The position numbers and the translations under genes were made by a program. Below, piece after piece: positions 44,892-52,394 of a stretch of DNA of 64,000 nt. Every line of letters starts with the position of its first letter. Positions within the stretch are counted from its first letter, which is position 1. This DNA is from Ruminococcus sp. (GTDB lineage Bacteria > Bacillota > Clostridia > Oscillospirales > Ruminococcaceae). The notes under the pieces were generated by a model. That model had not been told where the DNA came from. It searched no databases and was given only the letters and a program-made list of their open reading frames with translations. The DNA lies in contig SVNR01000003.1 of NCBI GenBank assembly GCA_015066815.1, forward strand, positions 1 through 64,000. The letters run 5' to 3'.

Positions 44892-46169
44892 ATGAAAAAA
44901 TTAAGCGAAATGACATCTGAAGAACTTTTGGCTTTTAAGAATGAAACAGAAAAACAGTATCTTGATTTTAAGAGTCTTAATCTTAGCCTTGATATGTCAA
45001 GAGGAAAGCCGGCTCCTGCTCAGCTTGATCTCACAATGCCTATGATAAGCATTCTGGACGGCGAGAAGCTTTCTGCTGAAAACGGCTTTGACTGCAGAAA
45101 CTACGGTGTACTTGACGGTATTCCGGAAGCTAAGAAGATGTTCGCTGATGTTCTCGGTGTAGCACCTGAAAATATAATAGTTTACGGAAACTCAAGCCTT
45201 GCTATCATGTATGATATGGTTTCAAGAGCATGGTCACATGGTGTACTCGGAAGCAAGCCATGGTGCCGGTATGACAAGGTAAAGTTCCTCTGTCCTGTAC
45301 CGGGTTATGACAGACACTTCAGCATCTGTGAATACTTCGGTATCGAAATGATAAACATTCCTTCAAACGAAGAAGGTCCTGATATGGATCTTATCGAAAA
45401 GCTCGTATCAGAAGATGACACAATAAAAGGTATCTGGTGTGTTCCACAGTATTCCAACCCTACAGGAATAAGCTACAGCGACAGCGTAGTAAAGCGTTTT
45501 GCTGCACTTAAGCCGAAGGCTGCTGACTTCAGAATTTTCTGGGATAACGCTTACTGCATACACCATCTTACAGATTCTCCTGTTTGTATCCTCAACATTT
45601 TTGACGAATGCAAAAAAGCAGGAACAGAGAATATGGTTTATGAGTTTATGTCAACTTCAAAAATCTCATTCCCCGGTGCAGGTGTTGCCGTACTTGCAAC
45701 AAGCGTTGAAAATGCAGAGAGCATCAAGAAGGGTCTGGGAGTATCTACTATCGGTTTTGATAAGCTCAACCAGCTCCGTCACATAAAATTCTTCAAGAAC
45801 GCTGACGGACTCAAGGCACATATGGAGAAGCACAAGGATATAATAGCTCCTAAGTTTGATGTGGTAACAGAAGAGCTTGAAAAGAATATAGCACCTCTTG
45901 GTATCGCAAGCTGGCACAAGGCAGAGGGTGGTTACTTCATTTCCTTTGATGCTATGAGCGGATGTGCAAAGAGAATAGTTTCACTCTGTAAGGAAGCAGG
46001 CGTAGTACTCACAGGAGCAGGTGCAACATATCCATACGGAAAGGATCCTGAGGATTCAAACATCAGAATAGCTCCTTCATATCCTACAGTTGATGAACTC
46101 AGAAAGGCTATGGAACTTTTCTGTATCTGTATCAGACTTGCTTCAGTTGAGAAGCTTCTTAATGCATAA
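44892..46169 (+). CDS. Type Ic aspartate aminotransferase (PLP-dependent)
   Basis: A 425-residue fold-type I aminotransferase. It has LNLSLDMSRGKPAPAQLDL at the N-terminus, the cofactor region IIVYGNSSLAIMYDMV, VPQYSNPTGISYSD, FWDNAYCIHHL and the catalytic lysine in FMSTSKISFPGAGVA. The unusual N-terminus and length match the Ic subgroup of aspartate aminotransferases rather than AspC. Transfers the amino group between aspartate and 2-oxoglutarate. ATG with GGGAGGA upstream. Its 5' leader would carry the hairpin array. Confidence 0.88.
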   Translation: MKKLSEMTSEELLAFKNETEKQYLDFKSLNLSLDMSRGKPAPAQLDLTMPMISILDGEKLSAENGFDCRNYGVLDGIPEAKKMFADVLGVAPENIIVYGNSSLAIMYDMVSRAWSHGVLGSKPWCRYDKVKFLCPVPGYDRHFSICEYFGIEMINIPSNEEGPDMDLIEKLVSEDDTIKGIWCVPQYSNPTGISYSDSVVKRFAALKPKAADFRIFWDNAYCIHHLTDSPVCILNIFDECKKAGTENMVYEFMSTSKISFPGAGVAVLATSVENAESIKKGLGVSTIGFDKLNQLRHIKFFKNADGLKAHMEKHKDIIAPKFDVVTEELEKNIAPLGIASWHKAEGGYFISFDAMSGCAKRIVSLCKEAGVVLTGAGATYPYGKDPEDSNIRIAPSYPTVDELRKAMELFCICIRLASVEKLLNA

Positions 46170-46202
46170 TATGTTTTTTTGATTCTGAATAGTTTTTATG
46201 AG

Positions 46203-46248
46203 ATACACAGCGGCAGAATGCTGATAGTTCTGCTGTTGTGTATTTTTG
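46203..46248 (+). terminator. Terminator of the aminotransferase gene
   Basis: ATACACAGCGGCAGAA / TTCTGCTGTTGTGTAT, a 16-bp stem with one G-U pair, followed by five T. Confidence 0.9.
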
Positions 46249-46309
46249 CTTATATCGTCGGGAGTGTGATGTGTTCGGATGTATTGTTTTGATAAAAAAC
46301 ATTATATCC

Positions 46310-46337
46310 GATGTTATATATATATATATATAACATC
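46310..46337. repeat. 28-bp perfect palindrome with a TA core
   Basis: GATGTT, a run of TA dinucleotides, then AACATC: a fully symmetric sequence between the terminator and the next promoter. It could be a dyad operator or a cruciform-forming site. No other copy was seen in the window. The rest of 46250-46362 is AT-rich without a gene. Confidence 0.75.
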
Positions 46338-46362
46338 ATAGTATTTTTGTTGAAAATAACGG

Positions 46363-46391
46363 TTGTAAATATATATAGAGTATACTATAAT
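46363..46391 (+). promoter_or_regulatory. Promoter of the small dockerin gene
   Basis: TTGTAA, 17 nt, TATAAT, leaving a leader of about 105 nt. Confidence 0.65.
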
Positions 46392-46456
46392 AAAGTAAAG
46401 AGAGACTGTAAGGTTCAAGTGTCGCAAGAACAATAATCGGAATAAATATTTTTACA

Positions 46457-46478
46457 ACGATAAATTATTATTTATCGT
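46457..46478 (+). promoter_or_regulatory. Leader hairpin next to the ribosome site
   Basis: ACGATAAAT-tatt-ATTTATCGT, a 9-bp perfect stem ending 8 bases before GGAAAGG. It resembles the A hairpins in placement (between promoter and ribosome site) but not in sequence. Confidence 0.55.
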
Positions 46479-46502
46479 TATAACCGGAAAGGTGTGATTA
46501 AT

Positions 46503-47195
46503 ATGAAAAAGATAATAGCATTACTTTCGGCGATGATTCTCGCAACAGGAAGCTTATCGGTGGTAAGTGCCAGGGAATTTGAAAAAAATCCTGATGGTAC
46601 TCTTAAGCGCTCATCTTATGATGTAGTGCTTGTAAAGAGAGGCGATTCAACTAAGCTCAGATTTGTAGGCGGCTGGTCTATTGTTATTTGCGATACTGAG
46701 CCGACTGAAGAAGAAATGTTTAGTAACGCTCTTACAAGATATTGGGTAGATTGTGAAGAACCATATCTGATATATTATGATCTTGATAAAAGTAAGATTG
46801 TAAGAGAAGATTTTGAGCTTTGTATTTCATATATAGATGACGAAGATGAAAACAAAGTTTATGATTATGAGACGAATGAGGAACTTGGATATATCAGAGA
46901 TCCGAATCTTATTATTGAAGATAAAAAACCTGAAAATCTTCACTATGATGAAAAATTAGGAAGCTTTGTAGGGATAGACGTTGGTATACATTATACGAGA
47001 AAAAGAGGTGACATAAACAATGACAGAGTAGTTGATATAAACGATCTCTCCGAATTCTCTCTTATGATTTTAGATAGAGAAGAATTAATACCGATACAGA
47101 AGAAGGTAGCTGATGTTGACGGCGATGGTGAGGTAACACTTTCAGACCTTGCAAGAATGCGCCAGTATGTTTCAAAGAGGATTGATATTTTTTAA
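46503..47195 (+). CDS. Small secreted dockerin protein with an unassigned module
   Basis: 230 residues. A signal peptide (about 1-24, ending VVSAR) is followed by a domain of about 130 residues that I do not recognise, rich in Asp/Glu/Tyr. It starts SSYDVVLVKRGDSTKLRFVG, whose strands suggest an all-beta fold. A complete type I dockerin ends the protein (about 165-228; calcium loops DINNDRVVDINDL and DVDGDGEVTLSDL). ATG at 46503 lies ten bases after GGAAAGG; the in-frame GTG at 46494 abuts it. The product should attach to the cellulosome, carrying a binding or accessory module rather than an obvious hydrolase. Confidence 0.82.
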   Translation: MKKIIALLSAMILATGSLSVVSAREFEKNPDGTLKRSSYDVVLVKRGDSTKLRFVGGWSIVICDTEPTEEEMFSNALTRYWVDCEEPYLIYYDLDKSKIVREDFELCISYIDDEDENKVYDYETNEELGYIRDPNLIIEDKKPENLHYDEKLGSFVGIDVGIHYTRKRGDINNDRVVDINDLSEFSLMILDREELIPIQKKVADVDGDGEVTLSDLARMRQYVSKRIDIF

Positions 47196-47250
47196 AACCA
47201 CTCCGAAACCTCAAAAACATCACAAGTCTGATTTATTTATAACATAACTG

Positions 47251-47303
47251 AAAAAGCGATAAAAGTCAGAAGCAGAGCGGTATCTGGACTTTTATCGCTT
47301 TTT
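47251..47303. terminator. Strong terminator after the dockerin gene
   Basis: AAAAAGCGATAAAAGTC / GACTTTTATCGCTTTTT, 17 bp perfect, with T-tracts on both strands. Confidence 0.92.
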
Positions 47304-47350
47304 ATTGATTTTTCCAATGGTAACATTTTTTCTTCAGTAAAATCTGTAAG

Positions 47351-47379
47351 TTGACAAAAAAACATAAAAGTGGTAAAAT
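47351..47379 (+). promoter_or_regulatory. Promoter of the small ORF-GNAT operon
   Basis: TTGACA, 17 nt, TAAAAT. Confidence 0.82.
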
Positions 47380-47413
47380 TAAAATGTAAATTTATTACGG
47401 AGGTCGAAAAGAC

Positions 47414-47590
47414 ATGGAGCATTTTGAGGTATCTCAGGAGATAGACACAAGCTATCTTGAAGAAAAGATCGAAAGAGTACTCAAAGAAAAAAAGCATAAG
47501 GAAAAGGAGTTTAAAACTCCGATAATTCCTAACAAAAAAGTAAAAAGTCCGGATTCGTCAAGCGGTGTTCTATGTGCGACGAAAAAATAG
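47414..47590 (+). CDS. 58-residue Lys/Glu-rich small protein overlapping the GNAT gene
   Basis: ATG at 47414 lies ten bases after GGAGG and about 30 bases after a good promoter. It encodes a charged peptide starting MEHFEVSQEIDTSYLEEKI, helical in the first 35 residues and basic at the end (ATKK). Its last 19 bases overlap the GNAT start at 47572 in another frame, so translation is probably coupled. I know no family for it. It could be a partner or substrate of the acetyltransferase, or a leader peptide. Confidence 0.65.
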   Translation: MEHFEVSQEIDTSYLEEKIERVLKEKKHKEKEFKTPIIPNKKVKSPDSSSGVLCATKK

Positions 47591-48417
47591 AACTCTGCTG
47601 CAGTATATTTTTTGAGTGTTTTCCGTTTATTCCCGTTGCTGTTTCTGTTCTAAAAGAAAAGCTTAACGGGAGTATATTTTTTTTCGTATATGAAAAAGAC
47701 ACAGTGACAGGCTTTGCTGCAGTTGAAAAAAACATTATCAAGGCCATATGTGTTTGTCCTGATTTTCAGAAAAAGGGTTACGGAACGTCTCTTCTGAAAG
47801 AGTGTGAAGACTTTATAAAAAAATCAGGCTATGACAAGGTCATACTCGGAAGAAACGAAACCGATATATTCCGCGGAGCTGTTATGAATAATATGTCTCA
47901 TCGTTTTTTTGAGAAGCACGGATATTATGCATATAACGGCTGTCTTGATATGATGCTCTGTATGGAGGATTTTTCCTATAACAGTATAACAGAAAAATAT
48001 CCATGTTCTCCGGATGTGAATTTTAAAATATGTGAAAACGGATATACTGCCGAGCTTATAGCAGCTGTGAACGAAGTTGAACCAAAGTGGGTAAGAAACT
48101 ATATTTCCGACAGGAAGAGCAGCATAGCAATTGCAGTGGCAGACAACAATATTGTAGGTTTTGCAGCTGTTGACTTTAATGCACGGACTATTGTAACATA
48201 TGAAGGAGCAAAAACAGGACTTATAGGATATGTAGGCGTGCTTCCTTCTATGAGAGGGAAGCATATAGGAATAAACCTTGTTGCCTTTGCTACAGAGCAG
48301 CTAAGACAGAGCGGCTGTACAGAGGCGTTTATAGAGTATACGTCATTGGAAAGCTGGTATTCCAGAGCAGGTTATGAAGAGTATCTCTGGTTCTGGTTAG
48401 GAGAAAAGAATATATAG
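47572..48417 (+). CDS. Tandem GNAT acetyltransferase
   Basis: 281 residues with two GNAT folds. The first (about 15-140) has the acetyl-CoA loop CPDFQKKGYGTSLL and then VILGRNE and HRFFEKHGYY. The second (about 150-281) has VLPSMRGKHIGINLV and an ESWYSRAGYEEY ending. Tandem GNATs often combine one active and one structural domain. The acceptor is unknown. No ribosome site of its own is clear, which fits coupling to the upstream small gene. The stop codon TAG is part of a repeat-like sequence. Confidence 0.85.
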   Translation: MCDEKIELCCSIFFECFPFIPVAVSVLKEKLNGSIFFFVYEKDTVTGFAAVEKNIIKAICVCPDFQKKGYGTSLLKECEDFIKKSGYDKVILGRNETDIFRGAVMNNMSHRFFEKHGYYAYNGCLDMMLCMEDFSYNSITEKYPCSPDVNFKICENGYTAELIAAVNEVEPKWVRNYISDRKSSIAIAVADNNIVGFAAVDFNARTIVTYEGAKTGLIGYVGVLPSMRGKHIGINLVAFATEQLRQSGCTEAFIEYTSLESWYSRAGYEEYLWFWLGEKNI

Positions 48418-48444
48418 TCAGTGAATGTGCAATGAAATAATAAA
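48412..48444 (+). repeat. Partial B module over the GNAT stop codon
   Basis: AGTCAGTGAATGTGCAA followed by AATAATAAAA matches the 3' half of the B copy at 42812-42833 (AGTCAGCGGATGTGCAA), with two differences in the 17-base core. The TATAG before it supplies the stop of the upstream gene. Confidence 0.6.
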
Positions 48445-48459
48445 AGAATGGAGCCGAAT

Positions 48460-49254
48460 ATGGGTAAATTTTTTTGGGGAATCTTAAGTGCTTCTGTAGT
48501 TTCGCTTACCGCAGGAGCTTTTCTGGGGTATTTCGGAAAAACATATCTTGATATGAAAAAAACACCGGAAACGATACATGCTGTAAATGAAACAGAAGAA
48601 GATTATGAAAGCGAAGAGCCTGCAGAGGCACCTGATATCCGTAATCATTATATAGCTGATTTTGAGATTATAAAACAGCTTCCGGAGCTTCCTACAGGCT
48701 GTGAGGTTACCTCCCTTACAATGGTCCTTAATTATTGGGGATATGAAGCCGATAAGCTCGAAATAGCCCGTGATTATCTTGAAAAATCAGATCTTGAATC
48801 AGTAGATGATAAGTTATATGGACCTGATTACAGATATGTTTTTGTCGGAGATCCGGAGGATGACAAGTCGTTTGGCTGCTTTCCGCCGTGTCTTGTTTCA
48901 TCTGCGAAAAAATACCTTGATGATAACGGCGCAAAGATGTCTGCTGTGGATCTTACCGGATCATCGTTTGATGAGCTGTTTGAATACATAGATCATGATA
49001 TTCCGGTGATTATATGGTCAACTCTTGGTCTTGCAGAGCCGGAAAGGCTCTTATCATGGATAGTTCCGGACGGAGAAGAGGTTACATGGCCGACAAACGA
49101 GCACTGTATTGTTCTCAGCGGATATCACAGAGGTAAAAACACAGTAAGAGTCCATGACCCTATGAATGGCATAATCACACTGAACATGGATTCAATAAGA
49201 GAACGTTATGACCAGCTTGGACAAAACGCTGTTGTTATAATAAAAAATAAATAA
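48460..49254 (+). CDS. Membrane-anchored C39-like cysteine peptidase
   Basis: 264 residues. An N-terminal signal anchor (about 4-28) is followed by an acidic linker and a Peptidase_C39_2-like domain (about 70-262). The papain-like residues are present: Cys in PTGCEVTSLTMVLNYWG, His in NEHCIVLSGY and Asp in RVHDPMNG. Such proteins are outward-facing and may cleave peptides or bacteriocin-like leaders, but no peptide gene or exporter adjoins it. The ATG at 48460 has GGAG six bases upstream; the in-frame ATG at 48448 lacks a site. Confidence 0.82.
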   Translation: MGKFFWGILSASVVSLTAGAFLGYFGKTYLDMKKTPETIHAVNETEEDYESEEPAEAPDIRNHYIADFEIIKQLPELPTGCEVTSLTMVLNYWGYEADKLEIARDYLEKSDLESVDDKLYGPDYRYVFVGDPEDDKSFGCFPPCLVSSAKKYLDDNGAKMSAVDLTGSSFDELFEYIDHDIPVIIWSTLGLAEPERLLSWIVPDGEEVTWPTNEHCIVLSGYHRGKNTVRVHDPMNGIITLNMDSIRERYDQLGQNAVVIIKNK

Positions 49255-49274
49255 ACTGCAAGGAGATAATTATT

Positions 49275-50801
49275 ATGAAAACAAGGAAAATGAGAAAAGT
49301 TGTTGCTTCAGTATTTTCGGTGATACTCAGTTCGTCGATGCTTTGCGGTACATCGTCGGCTCTGGTAGCAGATGATGTGCTTAACGAAACTACTGATGAG
49401 CTTCAGCAGTGCATAATCGATTATATTTTTGTAAAGAACTATATTTCCGGAAACATTATTCTGAGCAATGATTTTTCAAAAAAGCTTGATATGAATAACG
49501 ACGGATACACAAACATTATTGATCTCAATCATCTGAAAAGCAGGATATTAGAGCTTTCAGGGAAGGATAAAAACGAACCGCCTGTGACAACAGCTTCTTC
49601 GGAAACAACAGCATCATCTGTGACAACAGCGCCGTCAGGTACAACAGTATCATCTGTGACAACAGCGCCGTCAGGTACAACAGTATCATCTGTGACAACA
49701 GCGCCGTCAGGTACAACAGCATCATCTGTAACTACAACGCCTTCCGGAACAGCAGTAACTTCTGCGGTAATACGTACGGATATAAGCAAGGGTGACTATG
49801 TTTCTTACAGCGGAAAGGCGTACTATACAGCAAGCGGAAAAGGCGGAGAAATAAACATTTCCGGAATCTTCAGAATAGCAGATATACTTGTTGATTCGGT
49901 GTATCCGTATACTGTACAGCTTGAAAATACAGGCTGGGTTGCAGCAGACAAAGTAAAAAAAGCAGCCGTAACAACACAGAAGGTAACAACAGCCCCTCCT
50001 GTAACAACAACTTCATCAACAGCTGTCACAACACCCCCTCCTGTCACAACGGTACCTCCTGTTACAACAGTACCTGTAACAACAAAGCCTGTTGTGGTGA
50101 CAGGAAGCGAGGTTAAAAAAGGAGACTATGTTTCTTACAACGGTAAGGCTTACTATACTGCAAGCGGTAACGGGGGACAGGTGAATATTTCAGGAATCTT
50201 CAAGATAGCAGATATACTTGTTGATTCAGTATATCCGTATACAGTACAGCTTGAAAACACCGGATGGGTTTCATACAAGGAGCTTACCGGAAGTGAACAG
50301 CAATCTGTAAACATTGACATTATAAACAAGCTTGACGGAAGTACATACAGAATAAAAAATGCTGCAAGCGGAAAATACCTTACAGTTACCGGAACGTCTG
50401 ATCGTTCAAACATATGTCAGGCATCAGAAAAGAATGATAATACACAGCTTTTCAAAGCGTCAAGGTATTATGCCTCTCTGAGTTACAGACTGTATGCAGA
50501 GTGCTCAACCGAAGGAAAGGTTCTTGATATAGTAAAAAAAGATGAGGAGTACGTTGCTGAGGGCTGCAATATTCAGCTTTATGAATCAATTGACCCTGAG
50601 GCTCAGATATGGAAGATAGAATCAGTCGGCAACGACAGATTCAGAATAGTTTCAGCTTCTGCTCCGGGATTTGCTGTTACTGCAAACGGCTCGGGTGATG
50701 GTTCTGCAACCGGTAAGCTTCCGACATCCGAAGGAAATGTATATCTTTCGGAGTACAAAGGTACTGATAACCAGCTGTGGATACTCGAAAAGAAGTCCTG
50801 A
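49275..50801 (+). CDS. Secreted protein with degenerate dockerin, tandem SH3-like repeats and ricin-type lectin
   Basis: 508 residues. Signal peptide (about 1-31). A dockerin-like segment (about 40-95) has a clear second calcium loop (DMNNDGYTNIIDLNHL) but no recognisable first loop. A Thr/Ser linker of 12-residue repeats follows (about 100-165). Next come two SH3-like domains of about 55 residues (starting KGDYVSYSGKAYYTASG and KGDYVSYNGKAYYTASG), separated by a Thr/Pro linker. A C-terminal ricin B-type beta-trefoil (about 350-508) has TQLF, AQIWKIE and NQLWILE repeats. No catalytic module is visible, so it is an adhesin or binding component for wall and carbohydrate. It is 20 bases after the C39-like gene and may be cotranscribed. 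Confidence 0.82.
   Translation: MKTRKMRKVVASVFSVILSSSMLCGTSSALVADDVLNETTDELQQCIIDYIFVKNYISGNIILSNDFSKKLDMNNDGYTNIIDLNHLKSRILELSGKDKNEPPVTTASSETTASSVTTAPSGTTVSSVTTAPSGTTVSSVTTAPSGTTASSVTTTPSGTAVTSAVIRTDISKGDYVSYSGKAYYTASGKGGEINISGIFRIADILVDSVYPYTVQLENTGWVAADKVKKAAVTTQKVTTAPPVTTTSSTAVTTPPPVTTVPPVTTVPVTTKPVVVTGSEVKKGDYVSYNGKAYYTASGNGGQVNISGIFKIADILVDSVYPYTVQLENTGWVSYKELTGSEQQSVNIDIINKLDGSTYRIKNAASGKYLTVTGTSDRSNICQASEKNDNTQLFKASRYYASLSYRLYAECSTEGKVLDIVKKDEEYVAEGCNIQLYESIDPEAQIWKIESVGNDRFRIVSASAPGFAVTANGSGDGSATGKLPTSEGNVYLSEYKGTDNQLWILEKKS
49611..49754 (+). repeat. Four tandem 36-bp linker repeats
   Basis: Units begin at 49611, 49647, 49683 and 49719, each encoding a variant of SSVTTAPSGTTV. The middle units are identical, the sign of recent slippage. 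Confidence 0.9.
49783..50274 (+). repeat. Duplicated SH3-like coding blocks
   Basis: Two blocks of about 150 bp (from about 49789 and from about 50122) are clearly similar at DNA level. Differences fall mostly at third codon positions, showing an internal duplication under protein-level selection. Confidence 0.85.
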
Positions 50802-50832
50802 TAGGCTTTGGATTGATTTTTCACTATAAAAT

Positions 50833-50882
50833 AAAAACAGCACCTGTGCGGATATCATATACTCCGCACAGGTGCTGTTTTT
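50833..50882. terminator. Bidirectional terminator
   Basis: A perfect 20-bp inverted repeat (AAAAACAGCACCTGTGCGGA and its complement) with a 10-nt loop and T-tracts on both strands, between the lectin gene and the convergent small gene. Confidence 0.95.
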
Positions 50883-51116
50883 TTACTTGTTTAAAACTTC
50901 AGCGAGCATTTTTGTAACATATTCGGTAGTGAATCTGTTGCATTCTTTTATTGTAAATGCCATTCTTGCCACTGCATCCATGTTTCCGTCTTCGTCACTG
51001 AAATTCTTAGCACGTTCAAGCATATCATCTGCCTGCTTTTCTGTGATTTCTTTTGCAAGCTTTGCCGAAAGCTGGTTTATCTCTTCAGCAGACATAGTTT
51101 TGCGTTTTTTAAACAT
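50883..51116 (-). CDS. Small helical protein of unknown function
   Basis: 77 residues, hydrophilic and predicted helical, starting MFKKRKTMSAEEINQLSAKL. There are no Cys or membrane segments. GGAGG lies eight bases before the ATG and a good promoter precedes it, so the gene is real. No family recognised. Confidence 0.75.
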   Translation of the reverse strand: MFKKRKTMSAEEINQLSAKLAKEITEKQADDMLERAKNFSDEDGNMDAVARMAFTIKECNRFTTEYVTKMLAEVLNK

Positions 51117-51154
51117 AGTACTGTCCTCCGTTTTTTGTAGTTGGCTATGCTGTT

Positions 51155-51183
51155 ATTATACCATAAAGGAGAAAAAATGACAA
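51155..51183 (-). promoter_or_regulatory. Promoter of the small helical protein gene
   Basis: Minus-strand TTGTCA (51178-51183), 17 nt, TATAAT (51155-51160). Confidence 0.8.
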
Positions 51184-51305
51184 GGGGGATTGTAGTGTAT
51201 TATCAGGCGGTGATTAGCAGGTTTACATTTATCTGACATATTTTCTTTTCTTGTAATAGATTTTTTTCATGAAAAAGAATGTAAACAAAACTTTAACATT
51301 AGAGT

Positions 51306-51386
51306 GATATAATTATTTATAGTATTTTTATTAGCGTGCATATCGTCTAATATCAAAAGTCAAAGAATACTTTTTGTTTACTATAG
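51306..51386 (-). repeat. Decayed A-B(short)-A element before the regulator remnant
   Basis: TTTTTATTAGCGTGCATATC (from 51325) followed by GTCTAATA matches, with four differences, the reverse complement of the short B copy at 57333-57354. It is flanked by A-like arm ends TTATAGTATT on the left and TTTGTTTACTATAG on the right. Confidence 0.5.
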
Positions 51387-51408
51387 AAAAAACATCGGAG
51401 GTAAAGCA

Positions 51409-51727
51409 ATGTTTAAAATACTGGTAGTTGAAGATGAAAAGGAAATGAACAGAACTGTATGTTCTTTTTTGAATCAGAGCGGATATGAAGCGACAGGCTG
51501 TCTTTCTGCAAATGAAGCATACGATGCTATGTATGATAAGGTTTTCGACCTTATTGTATCTGATATAATGATGCTATGACAAAGCTTCGCAGCAAGTTAT
51601 CTGGATGCGATGATTTTGAAATAGTTACAGTACACGGACTTGGCTATAAGGCGGTGATAAAGTGAGTTATAAATCTGTTACTTTGCTCATTTTATTTTTC
51701 CTCCTCAGCTATGATTCTTTCGCTTAA
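51409..51727 (+). pseudogene. Collapsed two-component system (response regulator and kinase fragments)
   Basis: 51409-51579 encodes the first 56 residues of an OmpR-type receiver (MFKILVVEDEKEMNRTV ... LIVSDIMM), ending in TGA. 51576-51665 encodes the last part of the DNA-binding domain (MTKLRSKLSGCD ... VTVHGLGYKAVIK). Between them about 130 codons are missing. A kinase start then overlaps in GTGA fashion (51662-51727) and encodes a hydrophobic segment before running into the 3' end of the convergent gene. The ribosome site (GGAGG) and start remain. At least two deletions are needed. Confidence 0.85.
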
Positions 51728-52072
51728 TTCAAGAATTTTATCAGCATATTTTTCTTTGCGTGATGAAAGTATGCTCTTGTAAACCGGATAATTTATTATC
51801 GTCATTATTAATCCGACAACGCCTGTTGCAATACCAAGCGGCATTGTATTTGAAATACCGAGCTGTGCGCCGATATCGGTCATTACAAGGCTCATTCCCG
51901 CTCCCATGATTATTGCAGCGATGCTTCCGAATGCGTATCCGAAAACATTAGCAGGACGCTTGACTTCGGCATCAAGCTCACGAAGCATATCGAGATTTTT
52001 CTGACTTGCATTCTTTTCCATATACTGTGTACGGATTTTCTGAACCATAAACTCTGTATCATTTCTATTCAT
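51692..52072 (-). CDS. Small membrane protein with two helices
   Basis: 126 residues. The N-terminus is a hydrophilic helix. Two transmembrane helices follow (about 43-65, VFGYAFGSIAAIIMGAGMSL, and 76-98, MPLGIATGVVGLIMTIINYP), then a charged C-terminal helix (SSRKEKYADKILELSERI). Relatives are frequent in Clostridia without known function. GGGAGG lies seven bases before the ATG. Its 3' end has overwritten the kinase remnant. Confidence 0.75.
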   Translation of the reverse strand: MNRNDTEFMVQKIRTQYMEKNASQKNLDMLRELDAEVKRPANVFGYAFGSIAAIIMGAGMSLVMTDIGAQLGISNTMPLGIATGVVGLIMTIINYPVYKSILSSRKEKYADKILELSERIIAEEEK

Positions 52073-52394
52073 AATAAAACCTCCCGTGTTTTGTTTCGGA
52101 CTATGGTTTTATTATACGATTCCGGTGTTTATGAGATGTTTTTAAAATGTTTAAGATTTGTTAAAGTGAAAATTTTTTTTGTGGAATATTAAACTGCGTT
52201 TTCCTTGAGATAGATAATGGAGCATTTCTTATTTTATGACTGACGACTTTACAACTAAGTTTTCATTAAAAAATTTTTCTGAAGTATAGCTTTTTGAGAT
52301 GTTTTATGAGATAATAAGTATATAGTGAACGTAAGAAATATCAGGTGTTTTTACCGGTATGAAAAAATATTGATAGTAAAAAGAGGTCTTCATA
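52073..52394. other. AT-rich intergenic region with one isolated A arm
   Basis: No gene. TATATAGTGAACGTAAG (52319-52335) equals a left A arm, but no matching right arm follows. No strong promoter for the ATP-grasp gene could be defended. Confidence 0.5.

Noticed and set aside
46410-46440. tRNA-like GGTTCAAGT sequence
   Set aside because: No cloverleaf arms or acceptor stem can be drawn around it; it is part of the dockerin gene leader.
49525-49789. Minus-strand open frames over the Thr-rich linker
   Set aside because: Shadow of the 36-bp repeat inside the lectin protein gene.
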